From Thinopyrum elongatum (taxonomy: Eukaryota > Streptophyta > Magnoliopsida > Poales > Poaceae): a stretch of 64,000 nucleotides of DNA. The stretch's first letter is position 1. Each line of letters begins with the position of its first letter. The DNA lies in NCBI GenBank assembly GCA_011799875.1, contig CM022298.1, forward strand, positions 490,585,180-490,649,179, written 5' to 3'. The translations under genes were made by a program, and so were the position numbers. A model generated the notes under the pieces. The model ran no database searches. It saw only the letters and a program-made list of their open reading frames with translations, and was not told where the DNA came from. Below are positions 10,778 to 20,832 of this stretch, in pieces.

Positions 10778-11324
10778 ACGTGGTAGCTATTTCCGAAGGA
10801 AATCACCTCCAAATGACACCCGTCCAGAGACGTGTCACGCAGGCAGGCGAGAAGGTGGTTGCATGGCACGGCAAGGCTTGCCGGGCCACGCCATGATGTG
10901 ACATTAAGCGGTGCATTTAATACACCTTATCCTATCTACAGAGTTAGGTATTATAGCATTGTGTCTATCTAATCATGGGATAATGACTATTTTGCCATTG
11001 TGGTAACCCCTTGACCTATAAAAGGAGGGCCATGGCTACCTTAGAAAGGATTCGGACCTCTGTACACTCATACACGTGTAGCTGCTCTCGTCCCGAGGCC
11101 ACCTTTCCGGGCAAGAGCGCTGCGTCTCCACACGTCCATACATCAATCCACCAAAGCAGGAGTAGGGTTTTACGCCTCGCGGTGGCCCGAACCTGGGTAA
11201 AAACTGCCTGTGTCTACGCTGCAGTGCTGCTCTACGCTCTTCGCTCTTTGTGCAACGCGCCCTTCCCTCTTGCCGAACCACAAGGGGTCGATGGCCTCAT
11301 AGGTTGCCGTGTTTTGACACGACA
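10778..11324 (+). repeat. Element B1 5' LTR, 3' part
   Basis: Rest of the LTR into which A inserted. It has a promoter TATAAAAG at 11017-11024 and the stretch AAAGCAGGAGTAGGG followed by GGCCCGAACCTGGGTAAA, which also occurs near the end of the B2 LTRs, showing a related Tat/Retand family. It ends GACACGACA just before the primer site. The upstream part of this LTR lies left of the window, beyond element A. Confidence 0.8.
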
Positions 11325-11326
11325 TC

Positions 11327-11340
11327 TTTGGCGCACCAGG
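11327..11340 (+). other. Primer binding site region of B1
   Basis: TTTGGCGCACCAGG directly after the LTR, matching TTTGGCGCGCCAGG after the B2 LTR except at one base. It is the expected position for the minus-strand primer of Tat-type elements. I have not assigned the tRNA. Confidence 0.65.
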
Positions 11341-11412
11341 TTGGGGGTGAGCGCTTGCGCGAACCCGAGGGCATATGCAGCGCATCATCTTCATCATCAT
11401 TTTTCTTCATCA

Positions 11413-13402
11413 ATGGCTTCGTCATCCATGGCGCCCAAGAAAAAGCCCGGTGCCATAGCTCACCCGTCCACCTCGAAGGCCCCTTTGCATGCGGCTGCCG
11501 ATACTGTGGGGGATACGGGGGCGCAAGGGAACGTGGACGCTGCATGGAACATGGCCAGCGCGGGCGGCGTCGTCGCCATTCCCCCTGCGGCCAAAACAGG
11601 AGCGGGAGGCACCGGAGCAGGACAGCATCAACAACATCCCAGCTACCGCGCTCCACAAGGTACGGGTGGAGAGATTATTCCATCTCCGCCTCTCTGCCCT
11701 GCTGAAGAGCGCAGCCGCAACAATGGTGCACGCTCTAGAGCGAACCGTGACGCTCTGGCCGCCCCTGCTACGGGTGCGACTACAGGGCACGCGCCACCCC
11801 CGGAACAAGCTAGCCAAGACGATGCACCGGATGGGGTCGCCAATCCCCGAGCGCATCCACCTCGTCGCCGCACTGCATTGGCGACCGGCTCACGGCGACG
11901 AGAGAACGATGCAAACACTACTGGCATCGTCAGGAGCCGGGCGACGTCGTGATCTGCGTCATCGTCCATGCCGAGCATCGCTTCGAAGGCCATGGTGCGG
12001 GCCCAATTCCTGTTGAGATTCCCGCCGGCGGCCGATCAAATGGATGAATGGAGAGCCACCATTCAGAGCTTGATTGGTTTCGCCGAGGCGGGGGGATCAC
12101 AGTGAGCAGGCCCGCCACGGCCTCCATAGGCGGCGACGATGGCCGTACCGAAGGGGGCACCCCCATGGTGCAGTCCCCTCCGCGGCAGCCAGCGCAGGGG
12201 CCGCAGCCAGAGCCATGCGACCAAGAACCCGACGACGTATTGATGGCTTCATCCGATCCTCGGGCATGTCGAGATCAGCGACGAGTCCTGGAAGACAGGC
12301 GGAGGGAGGACACGTGCGTCACCATCGAGCTACACCGCGAAACCCGCCGCCAGTCCGATAGGCGCAATGGCCCCGACGTCGACGAGCCTGTGCCCGGTGG
12401 AGACGGGTTCCTGCCTTTCAAGGTTGGGTGCCCTGCCTTCACTCGCGAGCTGTGGCTATTCCGTTGGCCATCTGCCCACACGTTCAAGCCAGAGATACCG
12501 GAAAAGTATGATGGAAGTTTGAACCTGGCAGAGTTCTTTAGCATCTACACCATCGCTGTTCAAGCTACCGGAGGAAGAGATGAAAAAGTGTTCGCCAACT
12601 ACTTCCCTTTGGCACTTAAGCCAAATGTGAGGTCATGGCTGATGCACTTGCCGGAAAAGTCCATCTCGACCTGAGCTGACCTATGCCATAAATTTGTTGG
12701 TGCCTTCACGGGTGGTCATCAAGAACCAGGGCGGCCCAGCGACTTGCAACTCCTCCCACAGAAGGAAGGAGAGAGTTTGCGGAAGTACATGCAGAGGTTC
12801 AGCAGGGTACATAGGAAAATTCCAGCCATCCACCCGGCAGCCGTGATAGCTGCGTTCCAGTCCAACGTGCGCAACCGTAGGATACGTTCCAAGATGAATG
12901 TCCGGTTGCCCAAGACTGTGCATTTGCTATACACTCTGGTGGATAAGTGTGCCCGAATGGAGGAGCGAAGGCGACTCCCCGATGAGGAAGATGGCGTCGA
13001 CGTTGACTCAGAGGACGACGACGACGCCACCAATCAGAAGAAGAAGAACAAGAAATGCAACAAGAAGCGCAAGGATAAAGCAGTGTTGGCTGTGGAAGGA
13101 TTGAGCACACCTAGTACGGGCAAGAAGGCCAAGACCGAGGTTCCCGGCAAGGAAGTTGCCGCGTGCACTAATTGCCGTGAAGCTGCGGCTGCCGAGAAGG
13201 CCGGGAAGGCTGACGGGCCATACTGCAAGATCCATCGGACCAAGGGCCACGATCTTCAAGAGTGTCACCAGGTTGAGAAACTCGTCAACAAGCAGAAGGC
13301 TGAGTACGAGAAGCGTGACAAGGAGAGAGATCAAGATGGTGCTGGCGGGTGTCTGAGTACGAGAAGCGTGACAAGGAGAGAGATCAAGATGGTGCTGGAG
13401 GG
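11413..13402 (+). pseudogene. Element B1 gag, first part (broken)
   Basis: The likely start is the ATG at 11413 (MASSSMAPKKKPGA). A low-complexity N-terminus runs in this frame to a TGA at 11950-11952 and somewhat beyond. A frameshift near 12100 leads into the frame of 12048-13353. That frame holds the gag core: FKPEIPEKYDGSLNLAEFF, VRSWLMHLPEKSIS, then ESLRKYMQRFSRVHRKIP. An in-frame TGA lies at 12672-12674. Lysine-rich and acidic stretches follow (about 12960-13150), then a cysteine/histidine stretch near 13160-13265. The gene is cut by B2 at 13402 and resumes at 20679. Confidence 0.88.
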
Positions 13403-13406
13403 TGTC
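13301..13406 (+). repeat. 53-bp tandem duplication across the B1/B2 junction
   Basis: 13301-13353 and 13354-13406 are two copies of one 53-bp unit starting TGAGTACGAG and differing at one base (GCGGG versus GAGGG). Each ends in TGTC, the first four bases of the B2 LTR, so the duplication arose after B2 had inserted. Confidence 0.9.
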
Positions 13407-14280
13407 AGCGTTCTGGGAACCAAGGTACCCAGACTTGCCTGCCTGCGGCCCACGGCGTGGCTCCGTCAACGGCTTGGTACGGCCCATCTACGACACCTTC
13501 GAGACAAGACCCTCGCGAGGGGCCAAGCCTCACGAGGCGGGCAACATCAAGACCTCCAGAGGGAGCGGCCTCCTCAGGCTGGCTCCCGAGGAGTGGAGAT
13601 TTCTATGCAGGTGCCCCCTCATGAGGTTGAGGTAACGCAAGCCATGACGACCAAGGTCAGGAGGGCACCAGCGGGCGCAGAGTAGCAGGTTTCCTCTTTG
13701 GTGCTAAGGAGGCAAGCACAGGCGCGGGGTCCCGAGGAATCACCCAAAGGTTTCCATTCCCGTGCAATGAGACCAAGACCGCCAGGACGGCAGGACGGAT
13801 GTCATCGTCGAGACCACCATGGCGTCATGACCAGGAGCTTTGCAAGTGAAGACCACCTTTCATCAGGATAAGATGTACTACTTGTCCCCTTTCAAATTGG
13901 CCACTGTGGGATCTCTTCCCGCCTACGCTTCGGGGGAAGAGGACCAAGGCCACTATAAATATAGGTTAGCCACCATCGTAGAAGGGGGGATTCGATCGAA
14001 TCCTCAACTCACTCCCTCACCAGAGCAGTCCTCGCGAGGTTGTTCTTCCTCTGTACTAGTTCATCCTCAGCCCCTCGTGAGGCTAATCCACCGCAAAGCA
14101 GGAGTAGGGACTTACACCGCAAGGTGGCCCGAACCTGGGTAAACTGATGTGTCTATCTTCTTCCTTGTTCTTTGAGCTAGGCCATGGTGGTGACGAACTC
14201 GCGGGCAGGAGAGGTTGAGTTCTTTGCACACGCCCCAGAGTTCAAACTTTCCTTGGGTCTGCGGAGCACTGATTCCAACA
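13403..14280 (+). repeat. B2 5' LTR
   Basis: 878 bp, starts TGTCAGCG and ends TTCCAACA. TATA box TATAAATA at 13954-13961. The second copy is 19801-20678, of equal length with scattered substitutions. Confidence 0.95.
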
Positions 14281-14300
14281 TTTGGCGCGCCAGGTAGGGG
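14281..14300 (+). other. Primer binding site region of B2
   Basis: TTTGGCGCGCCAGGTAGGGG abuts the LTR. It contains the palindrome TGGCGCGCCA. Confidence 0.7.
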
Positions 14301-14352
14301 CGTGTCGAAGCTTTTCTCCCATCGTTCGCTCCACCACCATTTCGACGTTGCT

Positions 14353-16410
14353 ATGGCCGACGCTCGCCGCGTCCGTGCCGAGCGCTGGGCCGCTCGCGTT
14401 GCCTAGACGGCGCCTGTGGGCAACCACACCCCTCGCCGCTCTGCCTCCTCGGTGGTTAATGTCGCCACCGACCCTGCTGTCCGCGAACAGCAGGACTCGT
14501 CGCTGCCATCGTTCGTGCGGCCCGACGGCCGCACCGCGACTCCATCACCCACTCCGGCCATGACGTCATCTTCCCACGCTCGCCGCGGACCAGCCAACGC
14601 GCAGGCCGCACTGCTCATGGCGCGTGAGCTCCTGCACTATCATCCGGCCAATGACCTCTACGAGGATTAGCTCGGCCGCATCTCCGAGCTCGTCAGCGCC
14701 GTTGGAGAGGCCCCTGCGCCGTCTTGCTCGCTGCTTCCCCCGCCATATCAGGCGGGCGACGTGGCCCACAGCGCACCTCCTCCTACCCTTTGGTGCGACG
14801 TCATCCCCGAGCCCGAGCGTGAGGCGCCCCAGCGCGACCCACCACGCAGAGCGCCGACGCACGATGAAGAAAGTTGCCAGGTGGTGCAGCGGCCCAAAGG
14901 AGAGGCGCGTGCGATTCCGGCACCGCCCCACCAAGACTGCGTGCCGCCAGAGGCAGTGGCGCGCGGGCATCAAGACCAGGCTCCTCCCCTGCGGCTGGCA
15001 CCTGTGAGTGCGGTAGGTTGCCGTGCTTTCACTCCAGAGCTGCGCCACGTCGTTTGGCCCGGCAAGTTCAAGCCGGATCTGCCTCCGCGCTACGACGGCA
15101 CTCCTGACCCCGCTGAGTTCCTCCAGCTCTATGAGCTGAGTATCGAGGCGGCGAACGGCAACGACAAGGTCATGGCAAACTGGTTTCCCATGGCTCTCAA
15201 AGATGGTGTGCGCTCGTGGCTCCTGAGCCTTTCGGTAGGGTCGATCTCCTCTTGGGACAAGCTGCGCGAGCGCTTCATCGCCAATTTCCAGGGTACTCGT
15301 GACCGCGCTCCCGCAGCAGGCGACCTGCGGCGCATCAAGCAGCAGCCAGGCGAAACCTTGCACAAGTACATACAACACTTCACCAACGTTCGCCTCAAGA
15401 TCCCGAAGGTGTCAGATGAGGCTATCATCTCGGTGTTCTCTGATGGCGTCCGGGATGTCAAGATGAAGGAGGAGCTCGCCATCCACGAGGACCTGTGTTC
15501 GGCTCTGGAGATGTTCAACATGGCAGCCAGGTGCGCAAGGGCAGAGGAAGGTCACCTCTCCCTCTTGGAGCCTCCGGAGGTCGATCCTGAAGACAAGAAG
15601 GCCAAGGCTAAGGACGTGAAATGCATGGGCCCTGCCTTGCTCGCAGCCGAACCTGAGATGAAGCGCGGCTGCGACCACCACGAATCCTCCAAGGGCAGCC
15701 GCCCATTCTGCATCTTCCACAACGTCCACAGCCACAACACCAACGACTGCTAGGAGCTCAGGGCAATCCGCGACGGGCGCCTTGGCCGCCGTCCCGAGCG
15801 CAATGACCGTGGCTACGGCCGTGGAGGAGGCCGCTGGGACAACCGCAACCCCCGCCAGGACTGGCGCGACCAGCCTCGTGAGGACCGCTGGTAGGGCCAG
15901 CCTCGCGATGGCCCCTAGAGGGACCAGCCTCGTGAGGACCGTCCTCAGGGGAACGCCGGCCTCCCTCCGCTGCCGCCGCCGCCAAGGAGGAACGATGACC
16001 ACCGCCAAGACGATGGGGCTGGGGGCTTCCAAGAGCCATGCGCCATTGCCTGCATCCTGGGTGGTGCTCAGGCCCCCGCCTCTCATCGCATCTTCAAGCA
16101 GTTCGCTCGTGAGGTGAACGCGGCTCTCCCCAAGCTCGAGGCGTCGCGTCCCCTCAGGTGGTCCAAGTATGCCATCACTTTCGACTCTATAGACCAACTC
16201 AAGTGTTCAGCCACCGCTGGTGCGCTCCCGATACTCTGCTCGCCGACCATCAGCAATGTCCTCGTCAATAAGACACTCATCGACGGTGGCGCGGGGCTCA
16301 ACGTCCTCTCCGTCGAGACGTTTGAGACGCTCCAGGTGCCCTATGACCAGTTCCTCCCCACCAAGCCTTTCTCAGGGGTGACCGACGTCTCCACCATCCC
16401 CATAGGGTAG
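14353..16410 (+). pseudogene. B2 gag and protease start, one frame with six TAG stops
   Basis: The start is the ATG at 14353 (MADARRVRAERWAARVA). One frame runs to 16410 with stops only as TAG: 14404, 14668, 15751, 15892, 15916 and 16408. The gag core is FKPDLPPRYDGTPDPAEFLQ, GVRSWLLSLSVGSISSWDKL and ETLHKYIQHFTNVRLKIP. CDHHESSKGSRPFCIFH is a cysteine/histidine stretch. An Arg/Gly/Asp/Gln-rich linker (about 15780-15960) and the protease follow; the protease active site is LIDGGAGLNVLS near 16275-16310. The length and order fit a Tat-lineage element. Confidence 0.9.
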
Positions 16411-17350
16411 ATTCGTCTCCCTGTCACCTTCGGCAAGCGCGACAACTACCACACCGAGCTCATCGACTTCGATGTCGCCCACATCTGCCTCCGTACAATG
16501 CCATCCTTGGATATCCAGCCCTCGCCAAGTTCATGGCAGTGACTCACCACGGCTACAATGTTCTCAAGATGCCAGGAAGCAGCGACATCATCACGGTCGC
16601 CTGCGACGAGAAGGATGCGGTGTGCTCCCTCGAGCATGCCTACCAGGCCGCAGCAGTCGAGAACTCCGATGACGAGGGTGCCATCCGTCCTCCTGAGGCC
16701 ATCCCCAAGAAGAAGAAGAAGCAGCTCCTCCTCAGGGGCCGTCAGGAGGCTGGGGCGTTCGATGATTAGGCCCCAGGTCCAGCGCCCACTGCTGGGGCGC
16801 CTTTCTCTCTCGCATAGGAAGGTGCACCCGGCACCCCTCTCAGGACAGGCTCGGGGCTCTCCTCTGGAGGGCCTCTGACCTGACCAGTGTCACGAGGGAG
16901 GCGTTCGGGCACCATGTGGAGGCATGCTTCAACGCGCGCTTCCATGAGCAGGGCGCAGGGCGTGAGGCGCCAGGTGCTCAGGAGTTCATCACCAAGGCAA
17001 TCGAAGAGCTTCAGGAGGCGCGAGCCATGCGTGGCAAGCGTCGCTCCGCAACACCCAGTGCAGCTGCCGCCCCTGACATGGGCAGGAAGCTACGCGTCTG
17101 CGTCAACATCCCATGCCTCAATAGGGCTGCTTCTCAAGAGCTCTTCTGGCCGTCCCGCGCTGGCCAGTGTGGAGGCCGCCCCCACAGCTACGTCTGCATG
17201 CCATTCGGCCTGCCAAACGCAGCTGCCTCGCACCAGTGCTACATGCGGGGTGTGCTGGCAACTCGTGAGGCCAGGCGCCAGCCGATCCTGACGGAGAAGG
17301 TGCCGGAACCTCACGAGCCCACTGGGACTCAGGATCCGGCCGGCTCGTGA
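16411..17350 (+). pseudogene. B2 protease end and remnant of reverse transcriptase
   Basis: After a frameshift near 16495 the protease continues (FMAVTHHGYNVLKMPG, 16533-16769) into a lysine-rich linker with more TAG stops (16767, 16816). At 16916-17350 an RT relic remains: KLRVCVNIPCLNRAASQELF is followed almost at once by HSYVCMPFGLPNAAASHQ. In intact elements these two motifs flank the finger and palm region, so that stretch is deleted here. No catalytic DD, RNase H or integrase motif follows. Confidence 0.8.
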
Positions 17351-17946
17351 GGAGCGACTTCTACAGCACGCATCTTCAGCTACTCCAACACTTCTACAAC
17401 GACAGTGCCAGGTGACTTTTCGATTTGTTCAGTTGAGGGCGCCCCTTCGGTCTACATTATCCTCAAGCTGCTAGGGTCTATCCCTGCAGCCGCACCATTT
17501 TGATTCATGTACTCCGGACCAGTTATGCATGCTCCAGTTATCATGGTTGTTGACATTTCTCCTATTGTTTCGTTGTCTGTGGAGTTGCCCCTCGTGGCCT
17601 CTGCGCGTTGCTAAACCCGCCTCTTGCTCATCCCGCAACGGGGGCTACTGGCACGGTGACTGTGCTCGGGTCCGTCCCTATAGCGCTGATAAACCTAAGA
17701 GACTGAGCTCTAGCTCGCGGCCAGCCCCACACACGTCACCTCACCGGGTCCTTAGTGCCTTCGTCTTCTTGCGGAAATATCACCGGCAGGTAGCAAGCAT
17801 GACTGCGTGCTGTGTTTCCTTTTTTGGCTAACTCGCAGGAACCTCCGGAGCGGGGACCACTAGTGGCTTCGCCCGCCCCTCGGCGCGCAACACCTCCTGG
17901 GCACCCCCTCAAAGCCAGCCACTCTTTTCTCGTGCGAATCGCTTGC
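17351..17946. other. B2 non-coding region after the RT relic
   Basis: Mixed-composition sequence without a coding frame I can defend. No retroviral motif is seen in any frame. Confidence 0.6.
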
Positions 17947-18500
17947 ACGTTAAAGGGGGGCCCTTGAGCACCACGCCTCAGGGGCTCCTACTGGCCCTCG
18001 GGCCCTCACCCCCTAGCCTTGACCACGGCATCACGACCTGGCATACCAGCGGCGGTTGAGCCTCGCTCAAGGGCCAGGACCCGACGACGTAGAGCACTCA
18101 GACGGGCGAGAAGGATGGGATCAGCACGAGCCCTGCCCAGGGGCGCCATCAGGAGAAGGACACGGCCTAACATCACACAAGAAGCTCGTCCTCGCAGCAA
18201 AAGAGTCACCACGGGCTCGCCAAGATAAGTCACCTCACACGCGCATGATGGCACGAACCTTATGATCAGCACCTTGTCTCTAGTGATCTCGCTCGGGCAA
18301 GGATGTTTCCCTTTCAGCCCTTTGGGAGCCGCTTGCGCGCCAAAGGGGACCTCCTGAGCATCGCGCCTCAGGGGCTCTTACTGGACCTCGGGCCGCTCAC
18401 CTCCTGGCCTTGACCACGGCATCGCGACCTGGCATACCAGCGACGGCCGAAGCTTGCCTGGGGACTGGGTCCTATCGGCGTAGAGCACTAAGCTACCGCA
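17947..18500 (+). repeat. Two-copy tandem repeat in B2 3' region
   Basis: Stretches starting near 17962 (CCCTTGAGCACCACGCCTCA) and near 18349 (CTCCTGAGCATCGCGCCTCA) match over roughly 150 bp, including CTTGACCACGGCATC, CGACCTGGCATACCAGCG and the GTAGAGCACT motif. The period is about 386 bp. Divergence is substantial. Confidence 0.7.
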
Positions 18501-18677
18501 AGAGTGAAAGGGGGAACAGTGCCAAGGCGAGAGACGCAAACACAACATCGAATCGGAAATAATAACATTAAAGCGCGAGCGTCACAGCTTCTTACATACC
18601 CCCGCGGGGCCCGTCATGATTTTCGTGCAGGAATGAAGCAAAGGAAAAACCTCCTAAGAACCATGGCCTTGGAGACA

Positions 18678-19328
18678 TCACCAACGATGCAGGGATGGCA
18701 CTGCTCCTCCCCCTAGGTCCGGGTGCGATGGCTCATAGCTATCGTCATCGCTCGAGTCCGGTCCGGATGAGGCGCTGCTGCTGTCTGGGGAGTCGCGGAC
18801 AAGGCTAAGGGCAAGTTCACCGCCGGAGGCCCCGCCGCCTTGACCGCCTCCCCTAGGGCAGCATTCTAGGCGCCGGCCGTCCTCGCTGAAGACCTTGAAG
18901 GAGAGCATCGAAGCTCCGTCGTACTCGAAGTGGATGGCGTGACCTCCCTCTGGGCGGCAGGCGCGGGCGATCGCGCCCCATCCCCGGGTCATTAAGACAT
19001 CGCCAGAGTCGACGACCTCAACTTCCGCTTCCGAAGCCTGGCCGCAGCATCCGTCGTGCTGCAGCCACAACTCGACGGGCCCCCTCGGCGGTATCTCCCT
19101 CATGAGGGACCGCGGGAGCCGGATCCATGTGCGCGGTGGCACTGCCGCCCACACCACAAATTCATCGGCTCTTCGGCATGGGTCCACGAGCTGGGTGGCC
19201 ATACGGCCACCGCTTGTTCTCCTCCGGGGCTCCATTCCTCGCGGCATCTGCCGCCGCTCCCATGGGCAGGGCTCCGCACGCGAGCAAACACGGGGATCGG
19301 GAAGCCCGGCGGAGCGCGTTCGTGCCAA
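18678..19328 (-). CDS. Antisense ORF in B2, B3-DNA-binding-domain-like
   Basis: A 216-aa frame on the strand opposite to gag-pol, between the pol relic and the 3' LTR. The middle resembles a plant B3 DNA-binding domain: WIRLPRSLMREIP, a VELWL strand, then RGWGAIARAC, then HAIHFEYDG and LSFKVF, in the order seen in B3 folds. A glycine-rich stretch and a serine/aspartate-rich tail follow. A TATA box on the same strand lies about 230 bp upstream (19551-19558). The true start may be further upstream in another frame, because an MATRPWHERAPP start at about 19340 is frame-shifted relative to this ORF. Antisense ORFs 3' of pol are known from Tat-lineage elements such as maize Grande. The B3 assignment is my reading of the pattern and needs a profile search. 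Confidence 0.55.
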   Translation of the reverse strand: MARTRSAGLPDPRVCSRAEPCPWERRQMPRGMEPRRRTSGGRMATQLVDPCRRADEFVVWAAVPPRTWIRLPRSLMREIPPRGPVELWLQHDGCCGQASEAEVEVVDSGDVLMTRGWGAIARACRPEGGHAIHFEYDGASMLSFKVFSEDGRRLECCPRGGGQGGGASGGELALSLVRDSPDSSSASSGPDSSDDDSYEPSHPDLGGGAVPSLHRW

Positions 19329-19550
19329 GGCCGCGTCGCCATGGGCGCCACGGCAGTGTCACGAGAGCAATCAGGCCTCTTCTTCGGCAGGAGCAGCTCA
19401 GGTTCCACCTGAGGGCTTTTTCCTTCTCCGCATCGAAAAACCTCCTCACCGGCGCCATGGAAACTCTGGCAAAACGGCGGGGCAAAGAGGAAGAAGAAGG
19501 AGCGAGCAGCGAGAAGACGAAGATGAGCCGGGGGCTCCGCCCCCTCTCCC

Positions 19551-19558
19551 ATTTATAG
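19551..19558 (-). promoter_or_regulatory. TATA box for the antisense ORF of B2
   Basis: The minus strand reads GGCTATAAAT here, followed by a short GC-rich stretch. The spacing suits a start of transcription near 19525, about 200 nt before the ORF. Confidence 0.5.
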
Positions 19559-19785
19559 CCAGAGGGAGGCCAACCGCCGGCCTCTCATGATCCCAAGTAA
19601 TGATGGTTTTTCTGCATGCATCAGGCAGTTGTCAAGTCGGGCGGTTGCCGAGGCAGCGTGGGGAAGTGGAGACGCCCACGTCCCATCAAGCGCCACGCGT
19701 CGACTCGGTCCGCAGGCGTTTGGGGCCCGCGGCGCTTCGCCCTTGCCCTTTGCCTTCACCTCGAAGCCAAGTCCGAGCGTGCCTT

Positions 19786-19800
19786 GGGCTCGGGGGCTAC
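19786..19800 (+). other. Polypurine tract region of B2
   Basis: GGGCTCGGGGGCTAC directly before the 3' LTR. It is less pure than usual but in the right place. Confidence 0.5.
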
Positions 19801-20678
19801 TGTCAGCGTTCTGGGAACCAGGTACCTAGACTTGCCTACCTATGGCCCACGGCGTGGCTCCGTCAATGGCCTGGTACGACCCATCTACGACCCCTTCGAG
19901 ACAAGACCCTCGCGAGGGGCCAAGCCTCACGAGGCGGGCGACATCAAGACCTTCGGAGGGAGCGGCCTCCTCAGGCTGGCTCCCGAGGAGCGGAGATTTC
20001 TATGCGGGTGCCCCCGTCATGAGGTTGAGGTGACGCAAGCCATGACGACCAAGGTCAGGCGGGCGCCAGCGGGCGCAGAGCAGCAGGTTTCCTCTTTGGT
20101 GCTAAGGAGGCAAGCACAGGCACGAGGTCCCGAGGAATCACCCAAAGGTTTCCATTCCCGTGCAACGAGACCAAGACCGCCATGATGGCAGGACGGATGT
20201 CATCGCCGAGCCCACCATGGCGTCATAACCAGGAGCTTTGTAGGCGAAGACCACCTTTCATCAGGATAAGATGTGCTACTTATCCCCTTTAAAATTGGCC
20301 ACTATGGGATCCCTTCCCGCCTATGCTTCTGGGGAAGAGGACCAAGGCCACTATAAATATAGGTTAGCCACCACCGTAGAAGGGCAGATCCGATCGAATC
20401 CTCAACTCACTACCTCACCAGAGTAGACCTCACGAGGTTGTTCTTCCTCTGTACTAGTTCATCCTCAGCCCCTCGTGAGGCTAATCCACCCCAAAGCAGG
20501 AGTAGGGTCTTACACCGCAAGGTGGCCTGAACCTGGGTAAACTGCCGTGTCTATCTTCTTCCTTGTTCTTTGAGCTAGGCCATGGGGGTGACGAACTGGC
20601 GGGCAGGAGAGGTTGAGTTCTTCGCACATGCCCCAGAGTTCAAACTTTCCTTGGGTCTGCGGAGCCCTGAATCCGACA
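19801..20678 (+). repeat. B2 3' LTR
   Basis: 878 bp, starts TGTCAGCG and ends AATCCGACA. TATAAATA at 20352-20359. Confidence 0.95.
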
Positions 20679-20832
20679 GCGGGAAAGGCTGGGGCGGCAA
20701 AGGAGGTCATCCCGGCAAGGTCCCTCAGCATCAGGAGAAACCCGCCGAAGGCCATGAGAAGAAGGGAGGCGATGACGAGAGCAATGAAGGGGATGAGGAT
20801 GAGACTAGTGAGCAGGAGTTCCAGAAGGCCAC
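20679..20832 (+). pseudogene. Element B1 gag, second part
   Basis: B1 resumes with the target copy GCGGG and encodes a Gly/Lys-rich then acidic gag tail (GKGWGGKGGHPGK, ESNEGDEDETSEQEF) up to the B3 insertion at 20833. It is a continuation of the frame broken at 13402. Confidence 0.85.

Larger units (their letters stand above)
13403..20678 (+). mobile_element. Element B2: Tat/Retand-type Gypsy, internally deleted, with antisense ORF
   Basis: Bounded by 878-bp LTRs at 13403-14280 and 19801-20678. The target site in B1 is GCGGG: it is seen at 20679-20683, inside the first 53-bp unit next to TGTC, and as GAGGG at 13398-13402. The coding part keeps gag, protease and scraps of RT; RNase H and integrase are absent. 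The 3' third holds non-coding repeats and a minus-strand ORF. With these gaps it could not move by itself. Confidence 0.9.

Noticed and set aside
11011..11412. N-terminal extension of the B1 gag frame into the LTR
   Set aside because: It lies in the LTR and primer region; the gag start is better placed at 11413.
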